Positions 46,593 through 55,787 of a stretch of 64,000 nucleotides of DNA are shown one piece after another. The stretch comes from Roseibium hamelinense (GTDB lineage Bacteria; Pseudomonadota; Alphaproteobacteria; Rhizobiales; Stappiaceae), in assembly GCF_007830545.1 (NCBI RefSeq), contig NZ_VLLF01000005.1, positions 124,001 to 188,000 of the forward strand, written 5' to 3'. The position numbers and the translations under genes are program-made. The notes under the pieces are model-generated. The model did not search any database. It saw only the letters and a list, made by a program, of their open reading frames with translations, and was not told the origin of the DNA. Each line of letters begins with the position of its first letter. Position 1 is the stretch's first letter.

Positions 46593-48412
46593 TTCTGCAC
46601 ATGGGCGGGTAGCACTATCGTAAAGCGTGCGCCAGCAATCCGCTGCTCGGACTCATCTTCAGTCTCTTCAATTCGGTTTGTAACCGAAATCTCGCCGCGG
46701 TGAGCCTCTATAATCTGGCGAGAAATGGAGAGCCCCAGGCCCGAATTGTTTCCGAACCCCTCACCTTCTGGCCGGTCCGTGTAAAAACGCTCGAAGATCC
46801 GGTCGGTGTTCTCCGCACGAATGCCCGGTCCGTCATCGTCGACGGTGATTTGAACGTCTTTGCCGTTGCGGCTCAAACCAATTCGAACAGAGCCATCAGC
46901 TGGCGAGAAGGAGCGCGCGTTGTCGATGAGATTGCTCACCACCTGCCCCAGCCGAATATCATGTCCAAACACGACGTAAGGCTTCGCACCTGACGCGTTG
47001 GCAACCGTTAGGAAAACCTCTCCGCCCTCCTCGCCTCCGCCGCGCTGATTGCCGGCATCGACAATCGCACGCAAAAGCACCGACAGGTCGATTGGCTCTG
47101 CCTGGGCACGCGCGAGTTCCGCATCCAAGCGCGATGCGTCCGAAATATCGGTGATAAGCCTGTCCAGCCGCCGAACGTCGTGCTGGATGACATCGAGGAG
47201 CCGTTCCCGGGACTCATCGGTCTTTGCGAGCGGCAGTGTTTCAACCGCACTGCGCAACGAGGTCAGCGGGTTTTTTAGTTCATGAGCCACGTCAGCCGCG
47301 AACTGTTCGATCGCGTCAATCTTGTTGTAGAGCGCATTGGTCATATCGCGGAAGGCCCGCGCCAAGTGACCGATCTCATCCTGACGGTCGGAAAATTCCG
47401 GAATTTCCTCCCGTGAGTCTGATCCCTTCCGAACGCGCTCAGCCGCGGCAGCCAAGCGGCGAACAGGCCCCGCGATCGTGCCGGCCAAGAGGATCGAAAG
47501 CAAAATAGTAACCGTCGCAGCAACTAGAAATACGCGCATAATCGCGATGCGTTCGGCCCGGACGATCGCATCGATATCGCCCCCTTGTGTCGAGAGCAGC
47601 AAGCCCCCCAACACAGCACGGAACCGCTGGATCGGAACCGCGACAGACACGATCAGCTCACCGCGTGGCGACACCCGGGTGAAAGTTGCTGGCGAGCCTG
47701 CAAGGGCCGCCTCAACTTCAGGGTAAACACGGCCATCGCCACCGCCCGCTTCCTGATAGATCGGCATGTCCCCGCGGCGGAACCACAGTTTCATGGTTTG
47801 CCAAATTGTATCAAAGACGCCCGGTTCATCTGCCGTCTGCGGCGGCAAATCAAATCTCAGAATCTGAGCACCGGAATAAAGGTGCCGAGAATCGAGGATC
47901 AAAATCCCTTCAGGATCATAGATGCGAGCCCGGGTCTTTGTTGGTGAGATCAGTCTGCGCAGGACCGGCCCTACCCTCTCGGGATTGACCGGGAAATCAA
48001 GACTGTCGAGATCATCCCCGCCCGGCGTTATGCTCTCGCCGGCTTGCAGCTGCAAAAGCCGTTCCGGATCGACAGTGATCGCCCCGGTGTCGACAGTTGC
48101 AGAAGCGGCAATGGCCCCTGCGATGATTTCACCTTGCGTCAGGAGGCTTTGGACGCGGGCGTCAATAAGTCCAGCACGGAACTGATTGAGGTACAAAATG
48201 CCTATGACAAGCGCGATCAGGCCGACAAGATTGATGGCAAGGATCCGTCGCGTCAAAGACGACAAGACGTATGTTCCAAAGATCTGGCCAAGCTGGCCAA
48301 GGAACCTTCGCCGCACGCGTCTGTTGCCGAGCCGCCGCAGCTGAGACCGGTCGCCGGAGGAGCGCCCCTCCCGTAGTTCGAAACTGTCGGACTTGTCCGT
48401 TTCTGCGGTCAT
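46589..48412 (-). CDS. chvG: Sensor histidine kinase ChvG
   Basis: A 607-residue membrane kinase (ExoS/BvrS group). First helix LAINLVGLIALVIGILYL (~residues 58-76), a periplasmic sensing domain (~80-285), a second helix (~290-315), HAMP (PVRRLAAAAERVRKG), H-box FAADVAHELKNPLTSL, and the ATPase (LIDNARSFS, DDDGPGI, SGLGLSISRQ). It senses acidity and envelope stress in rhizobia and phosphorylates ChvI. Follows chvI by 12 bases. Confidence 0.96.
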   Translation of the reverse strand: MTAETDKSDSFELREGRSSGDRSQLRRLGNRRVRRRFLGQLGQIFGTYVLSSLTRRILAINLVGLIALVIGILYLNQFRAGLIDARVQSLLTQGEIIAGAIAASATVDTGAITVDPERLLQLQAGESITPGGDDLDSLDFPVNPERVGPVLRRLISPTKTRARIYDPEGILILDSRHLYSGAQILRFDLPPQTADEPGVFDTIWQTMKLWFRRGDMPIYQEAGGGDGRVYPEVEAALAGSPATFTRVSPRGELIVSVAVPIQRFRAVLGGLLLSTQGGDIDAIVRAERIAIMRVFLVAATVTILLSILLAGTIAGPVRRLAAAAERVRKGSDSREEIPEFSDRQDEIGHLARAFRDMTNALYNKIDAIEQFAADVAHELKNPLTSLRSAVETLPLAKTDESRERLLDVIQHDVRRLDRLITDISDASRLDAELARAQAEPIDLSVLLRAIVDAGNQRGGGEEGGEVFLTVANASGAKPYVVFGHDIRLGQVVSNLIDNARSFSPADGSVRIGLSRNGKDVQITVDDDGPGIRAENTDRIFERFYTDRPEGEGFGNNSGLGLSISRQIIEAHRGEISVTNRIEETEDESEQRIAGARFTIVLPAHVQK

Positions 48413-48424
48413 GAATGCCCGGTA

Positions 48425-49123
48425 TTAGACCTCTTTGAAGCGATAGCCTACACCATAGAGCGTTTCAATCATGTCGAAGTCGTCATCGACGATTTTAAAC
48501 TTCTTGCGAAGACGCTTGATATGGCTGTCGATCGTCCGGTCGTCGACATAAACCTGATCATCGTAGGCCGCATCCATAAGCGCATTGCGGCTTTTGACCA
48601 CGCCCGGGCGCTGCGCCAGTGCGGACAAAATCAGGAACTCGGTTACGGTCAACGTGACCGGTTTGTTGTTCCAGGTACACGTATGCCGCTCCTGATCCAT
48701 GACGAGTTGCCCGCGTTCGAGTAACTTGTCGGCATCATCCCGCGGTGCACTTGCATCGCGCGGAGCAACCCGCCGCAGTACGGCGCGCACACGTTCCACA
48801 AGCAGACGCTGAGAGAACGGTTTGCGTATAAAATCGTCAGCGCCCATTTTTAGCCCGAACAGTTCATCGATCTCGTCATCTTTCGACGTTAGAAAGATCA
48901 CCGGGAGATCTGTTGACTGTCGCAAACGCCGCAGCAGTTCCATTCCATCCATGCGCGGCATTTTGATATCGAATATCGCGAGCTGGGGCGGATCGCTTTG
49001 AAGCCCGTCCAGCGCCGAGGTGCCATCCGTATAGGTCTGGACCCTGTAGCCTTCCGACTCCAAGGCAATGGAGACCGAGGTTAAGATGTTGCGATCATCG
49101 TCTACCAGCGCAATTGTCGGCAT
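48425..49123 (-). CDS. chvI: Response regulator ChvI
   Basis: A 232-residue OmpR-type regulator. Receiver acceptor Asp52 in [23 protein letters not shown], and a winged-helix DNA-binding domain ([27 protein letters not shown] shape). It controls envelope, exopolysaccharide and, in pathogens, host-entry genes with ChvG. First gene of the chvI-chvG-hprK-EIIA-ptsH operon. Confidence 0.96.
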   Translation of the reverse strand: MPTIALVDDDRNILTSVSIALESEGYRVQTYTDGTSALDGLQSDPPQLAIFDIKMPRMDGMELLRRLRQSTDLPVIFLTSKDDEIDELFGLKMGADDFIRKPFSQRLLVERVRAVLRRVAPRDASAPRDDADKLLERGQLVMDQERHTCTWNNKPVTLTVTEFLILSALAQRPGVVKSRNALMDAAYDDQVYVDDRTIDSHIKRLRKKFKIVDDDFDMIETLYGVGYRFKEV

Positions 49124-49303
49124 GCTTTTTCATTTCCATATTTCATGTCGAACGGGTCAGCGCTCGTAAAACTCTACGATACGCCATTACGGCCTTTGGC
49201 GCTTTAAATGCGCATAAATTAAGGCAATCTCCTCGTATATAGCATCGCTGAGCCGAATTAATATGCCCAGCGCAGGAATTCGGTCTTTCAGCCAGGAGGT
49301 ATT

Positions 49304-49504
49304 TTACGCGTTCCAACTCTGGCCATCCCGGATACCGGCAACCATTTCCCGTATTGTACGCCGGTCGGCAAATCGGACTAATAGCCGCTCAGCAATTCGA
49401 GCCTGCTCGCCCCATGCGCGTTTAATTTCGAAATCTTCGTTTTCATAGTCAAATCGAAGATAATTGAAAATCAAGTAACGATTGACTTCGCCGGAATTAA
49501 ACAA
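49304..49504 (-). CDS. Possible 66-aa hypothetical ORF (weak)
   Basis: A TTG-started frame in the chvI-pckA gap. The product (FNSGEVNRYLIFNYLRFDY, then IKRAWGEQARIAERLLVRFADRR) looks protein-like, with a mixed charged amphipathic composition, but it lacks an ATG and a good ribosome site, and codon third positions are AT-rich. It might be a remnant of a larger gene. Not recognised. Confidence 0.25.
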   Translation of the reverse strand: MFNSGEVNRYLIFNYLRFDYENEDFEIKRAWGEQARIAERLLVRFADRRTIREMVAGIRDGQSWNA

Positions 49505-49523
49505 AGACTAGGTGAATAGGCTT

Positions 49524-49537
49524 TTTAATCGATTAAA
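49524..49537. promoter_or_regulatory. LacI-type palindrome upstream of pckA
   Basis: Perfect 14-bp palindrome TTTAATCGATTAAA, 131 bases before the pckA ATG. A central CG step in an AT-rich inverted repeat is typical of LacI/GalR operators, and in rhizobia the LacI-type PckR controls pckA. The link to PckR here is inferred. Confidence 0.6.
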
Positions 49538-49668
49538 CGGCTAACCCAAGCCTTTTGTAGCCTTGTTGCGGCCATGCACTTCCAATAGTTTCCCAATCCT
49601 TCCCGCCAGCAAGCCAAATATCTTCCCAAGGCGGGCAACAAACGCAATTCACGAGGAAACGCGGGATC

Positions 49669-51279
49669 ATGCTAGAAGTCGGTGTCAGGAATCCCTCAAA
49701 CGGCGTCGAAACCTTTGGATTGAGCGGTTTGAAGGCCGTTTACTGGAACCAGAGCGAGCCCGCGCTTTATGAGTATTCGATCTCCCGCGGAGAAAGCCGG
49801 ATTGCGGCCGGCGGCGCCCTGGTTGCAGACACCGGGATCCACACTGGACGTTCGCCAAACGACAAATTTGTTGTTCGCGATGACCTCACCAGTGAAACAG
49901 TTTGGTGGGACAACAATAAAGAAATGTCTCAAGCCCAATTTGACGTGCTATTGGAGGACTTTAAAGCACACGCTGCGGGAAGAGAGCTGTTTGCGCAGGA
50001 TCTTTTCGGCGGCGCTGACCCGCAATACCGGCTTCCGGTGCGCGTCTACACCGAGTTCGCTTGGCATTCTCTTTTCATCCGGAACATGCTGTTGCGTCCG
50101 GAGCCGGAATCCCTGGGAACATTTGCGCCAGATATGACCGTCATCGACTTGCCCAGTTTCAAGGCCGACCCTGACCGCCACGGCTGCCGAAGCGAAACCG
50201 TAATTGCCTGCGATTTCTCCAGAAAAATTGTTCTCATTGGCGGCACGTCCTATGCCGGCGAGATGAAGAAGTCCGTCTTCACGTTTCTAAACTTTCTTCT
50301 GCCCGCTCAAGGCGTCATGCCAATGCACTGCTCTGCCAATGTCGGACAGAGCGGAGATACAGCGATCTTTTTCGGTCTTTCAGGGACTGGCAAAACCACC
50401 CTGTCAGCGGATCCCCAGCGCACACTCATCGGCGATGACGAACATGGTTGGGGCACAACGGGCGTTTTCAACTTCGAAGGCGGGTGTTACGCCAAGACAA
50501 TAAAACTGTCGGCCGAAGCCGAGCCGGAGATCTTTTCTACAACGCAGCGCTTCGGGACCGTGCTCGAAAACGTGGTTTTGGACGATCAGCGCATTCCGGA
50601 CTTCAACGATGGCTCGAAGACCGAAAATACCCGCGCAGCTTACCCAATCCACTTTATTTCCAATGCCAGCGACACTGGCGTTGCACCGATGCCGAAGACA
50701 ATCATCATGTTGACGGCGGACGCTTTTGGTGTACTGCCACCAATCGCGAAGCTTACGCCTGCACAGGCCATGTATCATTTCCTGTCCGGCTACACTGCGA
50801 AGGTGGCTGGCACGGAAAAAGGTGTTACCGAACCGCAAGCGACGTTCTCGACATGCTTCGGGGCTCCATTCATCCCGCGGCATCCCTCCGAGTACGGCAA
50901 TTTGCTGCGCGATCTTATTGCAGAACACGATGTAGATTGCTGGCTAGTGAACACCGGATGGACAGGCGGTGCATTTGGAACCGGCTCCCGAATGCCGATC
51001 AAAGACACCCGGGCACTGCTGCATGCAGCCTTGGACGGCACCTTGAAGGACACCGAGTTCCGGACCGACGCGCACTTCGGTTTTGCCGTGCCGACCAGCG
51101 TTCCCGGGGTTGACAGTGCGGTCTTAACGCCACGCGAAACATGGGCAGACAAAAAGGCCTATGACGCCCAAGCGGCCAAGCTGGTTCAGATGTTCATCGA
51201 TAACTTCGAAACATTCGAAAAACATGTCGATGGCGCGGTTCGTGAGGCGGCTCCCGAGATCAGGACTGCTGCGGAATAA
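49669..51279 (+). CDS. pckA: Phosphoenolpyruvate carboxykinase (ATP)
   Basis: A 536-residue enzyme converting oxaloacetate and ATP to phosphoenolpyruvate, the first step of gluconeogenesis from C4 acids. Motifs: [35 protein letters not shown]-loop [14 protein letters not shown], metal site LIGDDEHGW, and [12 protein letters not shown]. Length fits the ATP-dependent class. A terminator follows at 51298. Confidence 0.97.
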   Translation: MLEVGVRNPSNGVETFGLSGLKAVYWNQSEPALYEYSISRGESRIAAGGALVADTGIHTGRSPNDKFVVRDDLTSETVWWDNNKEMSQAQFDVLLEDFKAHAAGRELFAQDLFGGADPQYRLPVRVYTEFAWHSLFIRNMLLRPEPESLGTFAPDMTVIDLPSFKADPDRHGCRSETVIACDFSRKIVLIGGTSYAGEMKKSVFTFLNFLLPAQGVMPMHCSANVGQSGDTAIFFGLSGTGKTTLSADPQRTLIGDDEHGWGTTGVFNFEGGCYAKTIKLSAEAEPEIFSTTQRFGTVLENVVLDDQRIPDFNDGSKTENTRAAYPIHFISNASDTGVAPMPKTIIMLTADAFGVLPPIAKLTPAQAMYHFLSGYTAKVAGTEKGVTEPQATFSTCFGAPFIPRHPSEYGNLLRDLIAEHDVDCWLVNTGWTGGAFGTGSRMPIKDTRALLHAALDGTLKDTEFRTDAHFGFAVPTSVPGVDSAVLTPRETWADKKAYDAQAAKLVQMFIDNFETFEKHVDGAVREAAPEIRTAAE

Positions 51280-51297
51280 CCAAATAGCCACGCGTTT

Positions 51298-51323
51298 AAG
51301 GGCGCCGCCTGCGGCGCCTTTTC
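51298..51323 (+). terminator. pckA terminator
   Basis: GGCGCCGC / GCGGCGCC with a 2-base loop (stem 51301-51318), then TTTTCTG; 19 bases after the stop. Confidence 0.8.
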
Positions 51324-51399
51324 TGTTTCGCCCATGCATTGCCGCTTTAACTCGTCCCGGCTCCAATTATATACTGAGGCCGATAACGGGGAGCGCCAC

Positions 51400-51744
51400 A
51401 TGCAGACCGATCAAGCCCGACCAGACTCCGATCCTCTTAAAACCGCCGAATTGTGGACAAGGGACGGCAGAACAGTTGCCATTGCCACAGTAATAGAAAC
51501 ATGGGGATCAGCCCCCCGGCCCGTCGGGTCCCACTTGGTTATTGACCAGGACGGAAATTTCGAAGGATCTGTGTCCGGGGGGTGTGTAGAAGGCGCAGTA
51601 GTGTCTGAAGCGATCGATGTCATTGAAACCCAGACACCGACCACACTCGAATTCGGCGTCGCAGACGAAACCGCCTGGCGGGTCGGCCTGTCTTGCGGCG
51701 GCAAGATCCGGGTTTATGTCGAACCGGTCTCGAACGGACGATAG
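51400..51744 (+). CDS. XdhC/CoxI family protein, N-terminal half
   Basis: A 114-residue protein from ATG 51400 (GGGGAG upstream). It contains only the first XdhC/CoxI domain: IETWGSAPRPVGSHLVI, GSVSGGCVEGAVV and GLSCGGKIRVYVEP. Full XdhC proteins, which bind molybdenum cofactor and insert its sulfurated form into xanthine-dehydrogenase-type enzymes, also have a C-terminal Rossmann domain; here that part is a separate gene at 52384, with a LysE gene between them. Confidence 0.88.
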   Translation: MQTDQARPDSDPLKTAELWTRDGRTVAIATVIETWGSAPRPVGSHLVIDQDGNFEGSVSGGCVEGAVVSEAIDVIETQTPTTLEFGVADETAWRVGLSCGGKIRVYVEPVSNGR

Positions 51745-51750
51745 CCGGCC

Positions 51751-52380
51751 ATGCCAAGCCTAGAGTTAATTCTGGCATTTGCGACCGCAACTGCGCTATT
51801 CGCATTTATGCCGGGTCCAGCGTTGCTTTTTACAGCAGCGCAAACGCTGGCCCGCGGGCGCGCCGCCGGTTTTTTCGCTGTTTTCGGAATCCATGTTGGG
51901 TGCTATGCGCACGTGATCGCAGCTACCTTTGGATTGTCTGCGCTCTTCGTTGCGGTTCCGACCCTGTACCTCCTTCTTAAAATTACTGGAGGTGCCTATC
52001 TCGTGTTTCTTGGCATTCAAATGATCCGCAGCCGGCCGTCGACAGGCGTGTCGGCTGCCTTCCCAGAAAAGTCAAAGCAGCGCGCATTTGTGGACAGCGT
52101 TCTGGTCGAGGTACTCAATCCAAAGGTTGCCGTTTTTTTCATAGCCTTTTTGCCACAGTTTGTATCACCGGAAGCGGCTCTGCCGCTTTGGGTGCAGTTT
52201 CTCATTTTGGGGACACTTGTGAATATGGCATTCAGCACTGCCGACATTTTCACGGTGTTCTTTGCATCAGAGGTCCAAAAACGGCTCACGCAGCACAGTC
52301 GTTGGCAGGCTGTTATCCGGTGGGCCAGTGGCAGCATACTTGTTTGCCTGGGCATAAAACTTGCTAGCGATAAGGGATGA
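51751..52380 (+). CDS. LysE/RhtB-type amino-acid exporter
   Basis: A 209-residue membrane protein of the LysE family with about six helices. Signatures FMPGPALLFTAAQTLARGR, FGIHVGCYAHVIAATFGLSA and ITGGAYLVFLGIQMIRSR, followed by FVDSVLVEVLNPKVAVFF. It exports amino acids or related compounds; substrate unknown. It sits between the two halves of xdhC, 6 and 3 bases from each. Confidence 0.92.
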   Translation: MPSLELILAFATATALFAFMPGPALLFTAAQTLARGRAAGFFAVFGIHVGCYAHVIAATFGLSALFVAVPTLYLLLKITGGAYLVFLGIQMIRSRPSTGVSAAFPEKSKQRAFVDSVLVEVLNPKVAVFFIAFLPQFVSPEAALPLWVQFLILGTLVNMAFSTADIFTVFFASEVQKRLTQHSRWQAVIRWASGSILVCLGIKLASDKG

Positions 52381-52383
52381 TCC

Positions 52384-53070
52384 GTGGATCTATCATTGCT
52401 TTCCCAATTGAATGCAGAGCGAAGTGCGAGACGCGCAGCGATACTTTTGACGCATCTTGAGACCGGAAACCAAAGGATCATTCGGCAGGGCGAGGTTGAA
52501 GATACCGATCCCTTGGCTTCTGAACTTGAAAGCCGGTTCCTGTCCGGCAAATCCGGACAGGTAGAAACCGGAAGCGGAACATATTTTCTGACCGTTGATG
52601 TGCCGCCAACTCGGATCGTTGTTATTGGCGCCGTTCATATTACCCAAGCGCTGGTACCTATGGCAAAGCAGGCCGGTTTTGATATCACGGTCATTGATCC
52701 GCGGACGGCGTTTGCAACGGAGGACAGGTTTCCTGACGGATCATTGCTGGCAAAATGGCCTGAAGATGCCTTGCTGGATGTCCCGCTTGATGCGTTCACA
52801 GCATTGGTTGCAGTCACTCATGACCCCAAAATAGACGATTTGCCACTTCAACGTGCCCTTGAGGCTGATTGTTTTTATGTCGGCGCGCTTGGCAGCCGGA
52901 AAACACACGGCAAACGCTGTGAACGTCTGATGGAGGCTGGCGCATCAGAGGGAAATCTTGCTCGCATCGATGCGCCCATCGGTCTTGATATCGGCGCGGC
53001 AAGCCCGCCGGAAATTGCTGTGGCAATCTTGGGCGCTATCATAAAGGCGCTGCGCAAAGGCACTGAGTAA
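52384..53070 (+). CDS. XdhC family protein, C-terminal Rossmann half
   Basis: A 228-residue protein starting at GTG. The region IVVIGAVHITQALVPMAKQ followed by DITVIDPRTAFATEDRFP and YVGALGSRKTHGKRCERL is the XdhC_C Rossmann domain. Together with the product of 51400-51744 it would make one XdhC. It follows lysE by 3 bases and precedes the MocA fusion gene by 5. Confidence 0.9.
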   Translation: MDLSLLSQLNAERSARRAAILLTHLETGNQRIIRQGEVEDTDPLASELESRFLSGKSGQVETGSGTYFLTVDVPPTRIVVIGAVHITQALVPMAKQAGFDITVIDPRTAFATEDRFPDGSLLAKWPEDALLDVPLDAFTALVAVTHDPKIDDLPLQRALEADCFYVGALGSRKTHGKRCERLMEAGASEGNLARIDAPIGLDIGAASPPEIAVAILGAIIKALRKGTE

Positions 53071-53075
53071 CGCTT

Positions 53076-54710
53076 ATGAAATTCGGCCCTCAACCGGTTG
53101 AGGATGCGCAAGGTTGTATCCTTGCTCATGCTACCAAGCTGAACGGCACTATTTACAAGAAGGGCCGACTGCTCTCGAGTGAGGACATCGGTCACTTAAA
53201 GTCCGCGGGTATTTCGGAAATTGTCGTGGCCCGTCTCGAGCCAACAGACATAACCGAGGACCTTGCTTCATGCCGGCTTGCAATAGCCGCCGCCGACAGC
53301 GGTGTCCATCTGGATGAAGCGTTTACCGGAAGGGTAAACCTGTTTGCCGACCACACAGGTCTTTTGGTCATCGACGAACAGGCAATCAATGCGGCGAACC
53401 GGGTTGATCCGTCCGTTACAATTGCGACCCTTCCGAACTATAGCAAGGTTGAACAAGGGCGCATGATCGCGACCGCGAAAATCATTCCGTTTGCGGTTCC
53501 TGACGCGGTTTTGGAAAAATGCGAGGTTGCCGTTAAAGGCGCATTGAAAGTTCTCCCTTTTAGTTCGCTTAAATTTGGCCTTGTTGCGACGACACTCGAT
53601 CACCTCAAGCCTGCAACCATGGACAAGACAAGACGTGTTTTTGAACAGCGTCTTTCTGCAAGCGGCAGCAGTGTCGTGTCGGAGATCCGCACAGATCACG
53701 AAGTCGGCGATGTAAGCCGGGCGATTACCAAGCAAATCGAACTCGGCGCAGAGGCTTTGGTGTTGTTTGGCGCATCCGCTGTCGTCGACAGAGACGACGT
53801 CCTTCCCAAAGCCATCATAGCAGCGGGCGGAAGCGTCGACTATTTCGGCATGCCGGTCGATCCAGGCAATCTGCTTCTGCTTGGATCAGTATCGGACCTT
53901 CCGGTCATAGGCGCACCGGGGTGTGCGCGCAGCCCGAAAGAAAACGGATTTGATTGGGTTTTGGACCGCCTCCTGGCGGGTGTTCAGGTGAGCGCGCATG
54001 GCATTTCCGGTATGGGGGTTGGAGGTCTTTTGATGGAAATTACATCAAGACCACAACCACGTTTGCCCCGACGTTCTAATTCCAAACCGAAAATCGCTGG
54101 CGTTTTGCTAGCTGCGGGCAAATCCCGAAGAATGGGCGCTCACAACAAGCTGCTTGCGACGCTGGAAGGAGAGACCCTCGTAAAACGGACGGCTCGGCAC
54201 CTCACGCAGTCCGGAATCGACCATATTGTTGCGGTGACTGGTTACATGGCAGAGGAAATCGAAGAACAAGTTGCCGGGATCGCTCACCAGACTATTTACA
54301 ATCCGGACTTTGAAGACGGTATGGCCAGCTCAATCCGGACTGGCATCACAGCCCTTCCGCGGGATACCGACGCTGTCATGATTGTTCTCGGCGATATGCC
54401 ATTCGTGACACCAAAGGATTTTAAAGCGCTTGTGAATGCCTATCGCAGTTCGGGTACAGGACAAATCGTTCTTTCTATGTCGAACGGGCAGCGCGGCAAC
54501 CCGGTTCTTTGGGACTCAAACTTCTTTCCGGACCTACAGAATTTGTCGGGAGATACCGGTGCTCGCCATCTTATTGGAGAGCATACCGATCTGGTTGTGG
54601 AAGTTGAAATCGGGAGCGCCGCCCACCAGGACCTTGATACTCCGGCAGATTTGGAGGCCGTCGGCGGAGAGCTTCCTTCGCCTGAAGCAAAGGCATCCGA
54701 TCAAGCTTAA
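53076..54710 (+). CDS. MoeA-like / MocA-like nucleotidyltransferase fusion
   Basis: A 544-residue protein. Residues ~1-335 resemble the molybdopterin-binding MoeA/MogA-type domain (TKLNGTIYKKGRLLSSEDI, FGASAVVDRDDVLPKAI). Residues ~340-530 are a MobA/MocA-type nucleotidyltransferase: GVLLAAGKSRRMG, YNPDFEDGMASSIRTG and MIVLGDMPFVT. MocA adds CMP to molybdopterin to make the cytosine cofactor used by XdhC-served enzymes, so this gene fits its xdhC neighbours. No molybdoenzyme gene is in the window. Confidence 0.9.
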   Translation: MKFGPQPVEDAQGCILAHATKLNGTIYKKGRLLSSEDIGHLKSAGISEIVVARLEPTDITEDLASCRLAIAAADSGVHLDEAFTGRVNLFADHTGLLVIDEQAINAANRVDPSVTIATLPNYSKVEQGRMIATAKIIPFAVPDAVLEKCEVAVKGALKVLPFSSLKFGLVATTLDHLKPATMDKTRRVFEQRLSASGSSVVSEIRTDHEVGDVSRAITKQIELGAEALVLFGASAVVDRDDVLPKAIIAAGGSVDYFGMPVDPGNLLLLGSVSDLPVIGAPGCARSPKENGFDWVLDRLLAGVQVSAHGISGMGVGGLLMEITSRPQPRLPRRSNSKPKIAGVLLAAGKSRRMGAHNKLLATLEGETLVKRTARHLTQSGIDHIVAVTGYMAEEIEEQVAGIAHQTIYNPDFEDGMASSIRTGITALPRDTDAVMIVLGDMPFVTPKDFKALVNAYRSSGTGQIVLSMSNGQRGNPVLWDSNFFPDLQNLSGDTGARHLIGEHTDLVVEVEIGSAAHQDLDTPADLEAVGGELPSPEAKASDQA

Positions 54711-54948
54711 AGATCTGGTTAACGCCGCAGACTGGTATGCACCCAGTGCATTCCTTCTATGATAGCTACTCTATTGCATTTTTGTGACACAGCGCCTATT
54801 TGTTTGCGGTGTCCGGCGACAAACGCAGAGACGCTGTTTCGACCCAAGGACGCATGTAAATCCGTTTTTGACAAGAGCTGTTCGGATCCTCCCTCCCGAG
54901 GATGGTCGAGCGCTTTTGGCGTTCTGCAGAGTTTGAGAGGAATACGTC

Positions 54949-55155
54949 ATGTCTGATTTTAGCCTTCCACGTCCGGGCCGCTGCAAGTGGGCAGAGGGGG
55001 ACGCTGGTAACTACACGTTCCCATGCTCCAATCGTGTTGAAGCGGGTGTTTCATACTGCGCCGACCATAGCGCGATCGTTTACATTCCGCCGGAAGAGCG
55101 CCGCCGCAACCGTTCTGGCGGCGGCATGAGCCTGTCCTTCAAACGGGCTGCATAA
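54949..55155 (+). CDS. Small zinc protein resembling the GcrA C-terminal domain
   Basis: A 68-residue protein with SD GAGAGGAA before the ATG and its own terminator. It has a C-x-W...GD...C...YC-xx-H pattern: GRCKWAEGD (Cys12), FPCSNR (Cys26), SYCADHSAIVY (Cys37, His40), then a basic tail PPEERRRN. The order and spacing echo the C-terminal sigma-70-binding domain of the cell-cycle regulator GcrA (C-x-WPIGDP...FC...PYC-x-x-H). No N-terminal DNA-binding part is present. A sigma-binding or other protein-binding role is inference; not an established family as far as I can tell. Confidence 0.75.
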   Translation: MSDFSLPRPGRCKWAEGDAGNYTFPCSNRVEAGVSYCADHSAIVYIPPEERRRNRSGGGMSLSFKRAA

Positions 55156-55222
55156 GTTTCAAGCTGCTTGAGAATAAAAGCAGACAGCGTGCGGAACAAA
55201 AACAACAAGCCGCACATACCTT

Positions 55223-55250
55223 AAAACCCGGCCTCCGTGCCGGGTTTTTT
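55223..55250 (+). terminator. Terminator of the small zinc-protein gene
   Basis: Perfect stem AAAACCCGGC / GCCGGGTTTT with a 6-base loop, followed by TT and ATTTTT; 67 bases after the stop at 55155. Confidence 0.88.
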
Positions 55251-55448
55251 ATTTTTAAGACCATGTTTCCCGGCTCATTCCAAGCTGTAGCAACGTTCCT
55301 GAACTCAAGGGAGCCGGTTCAGAGGTTTGGCATTGCAACTTAAAATTTATAAGTGTATCTGGATAGTATGCATGTGATAATTGTTTTTTCGAGTGGCGGA
55401 ATTTGGTGCGAACTGGGTCTGAAGAGCATGCAACGGGAAGACGCGACA

Positions 55449-55763
55449 ATGGCTCAACGTTCCATGCCGGGGGGAAAACATCGGCTAGCAGCAACAGCCG
55501 TGGCTTTTGCCTTGTGCTTGAGCTTTGAACAGGCGTGGGCGAGGATGCCCGTTAATCCCGACAGACCTTACTTAGCTCATACATGTCGCGACGCGATCGA
55601 ACGCCTCAAAGAAGCGGTCAAGGGGAACCCCCTCCAAAGCGAAGCCGAAAAGGCCGCTACGATCCAAAGGGCTATTCGGCAAATCGAAATCACGTGTCTA
55701 ACCCAGGCTCCCTCCAAACCAGACCAGGTGGGGCCTTCCAAAGAGCGCCAATCTAGCGAATAG
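55449..55763 (+). CDS. Small secreted hypothetical protein
   Basis: A 104-residue protein from ATG 55449 (CGGGAAGA upstream; another ATG at 55428 is possible). Signal peptide with hydrophobic core AATAVAFALCLSF, cleavage near AWARMP. The mature part has two cysteines (HTCRDAIE and ITCLTQ) that could form a disulfide, and a helical middle (SEAEKAATIQRAIRQIE). Not recognised. It lies 24 bases before the RTX protease gene and might be co-transcribed; an inhibitor role would be pure speculation. Confidence 0.6.
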   Translation: MAQRSMPGGKHRLAATAVAFALCLSFEQAWARMPVNPDRPYLAHTCRDAIERLKEAVKGNPLQSEAEKAATIQRAIRQIEITCLTQAPSKPDQVGPSKERQSSE

Positions 55764-55787
55764 CGCTGCACACGTTGGAGGACACAC

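Larger units (their letters stand above)
49124..49668. other. Divergent control region chvI / pckA
   Basis: About 545 bases holding the promoters of both genes, one LacI-type palindrome (49524-49537) and the weak ORF at 49304-49504. Nothing else is recognisable. Confidence 0.5.
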
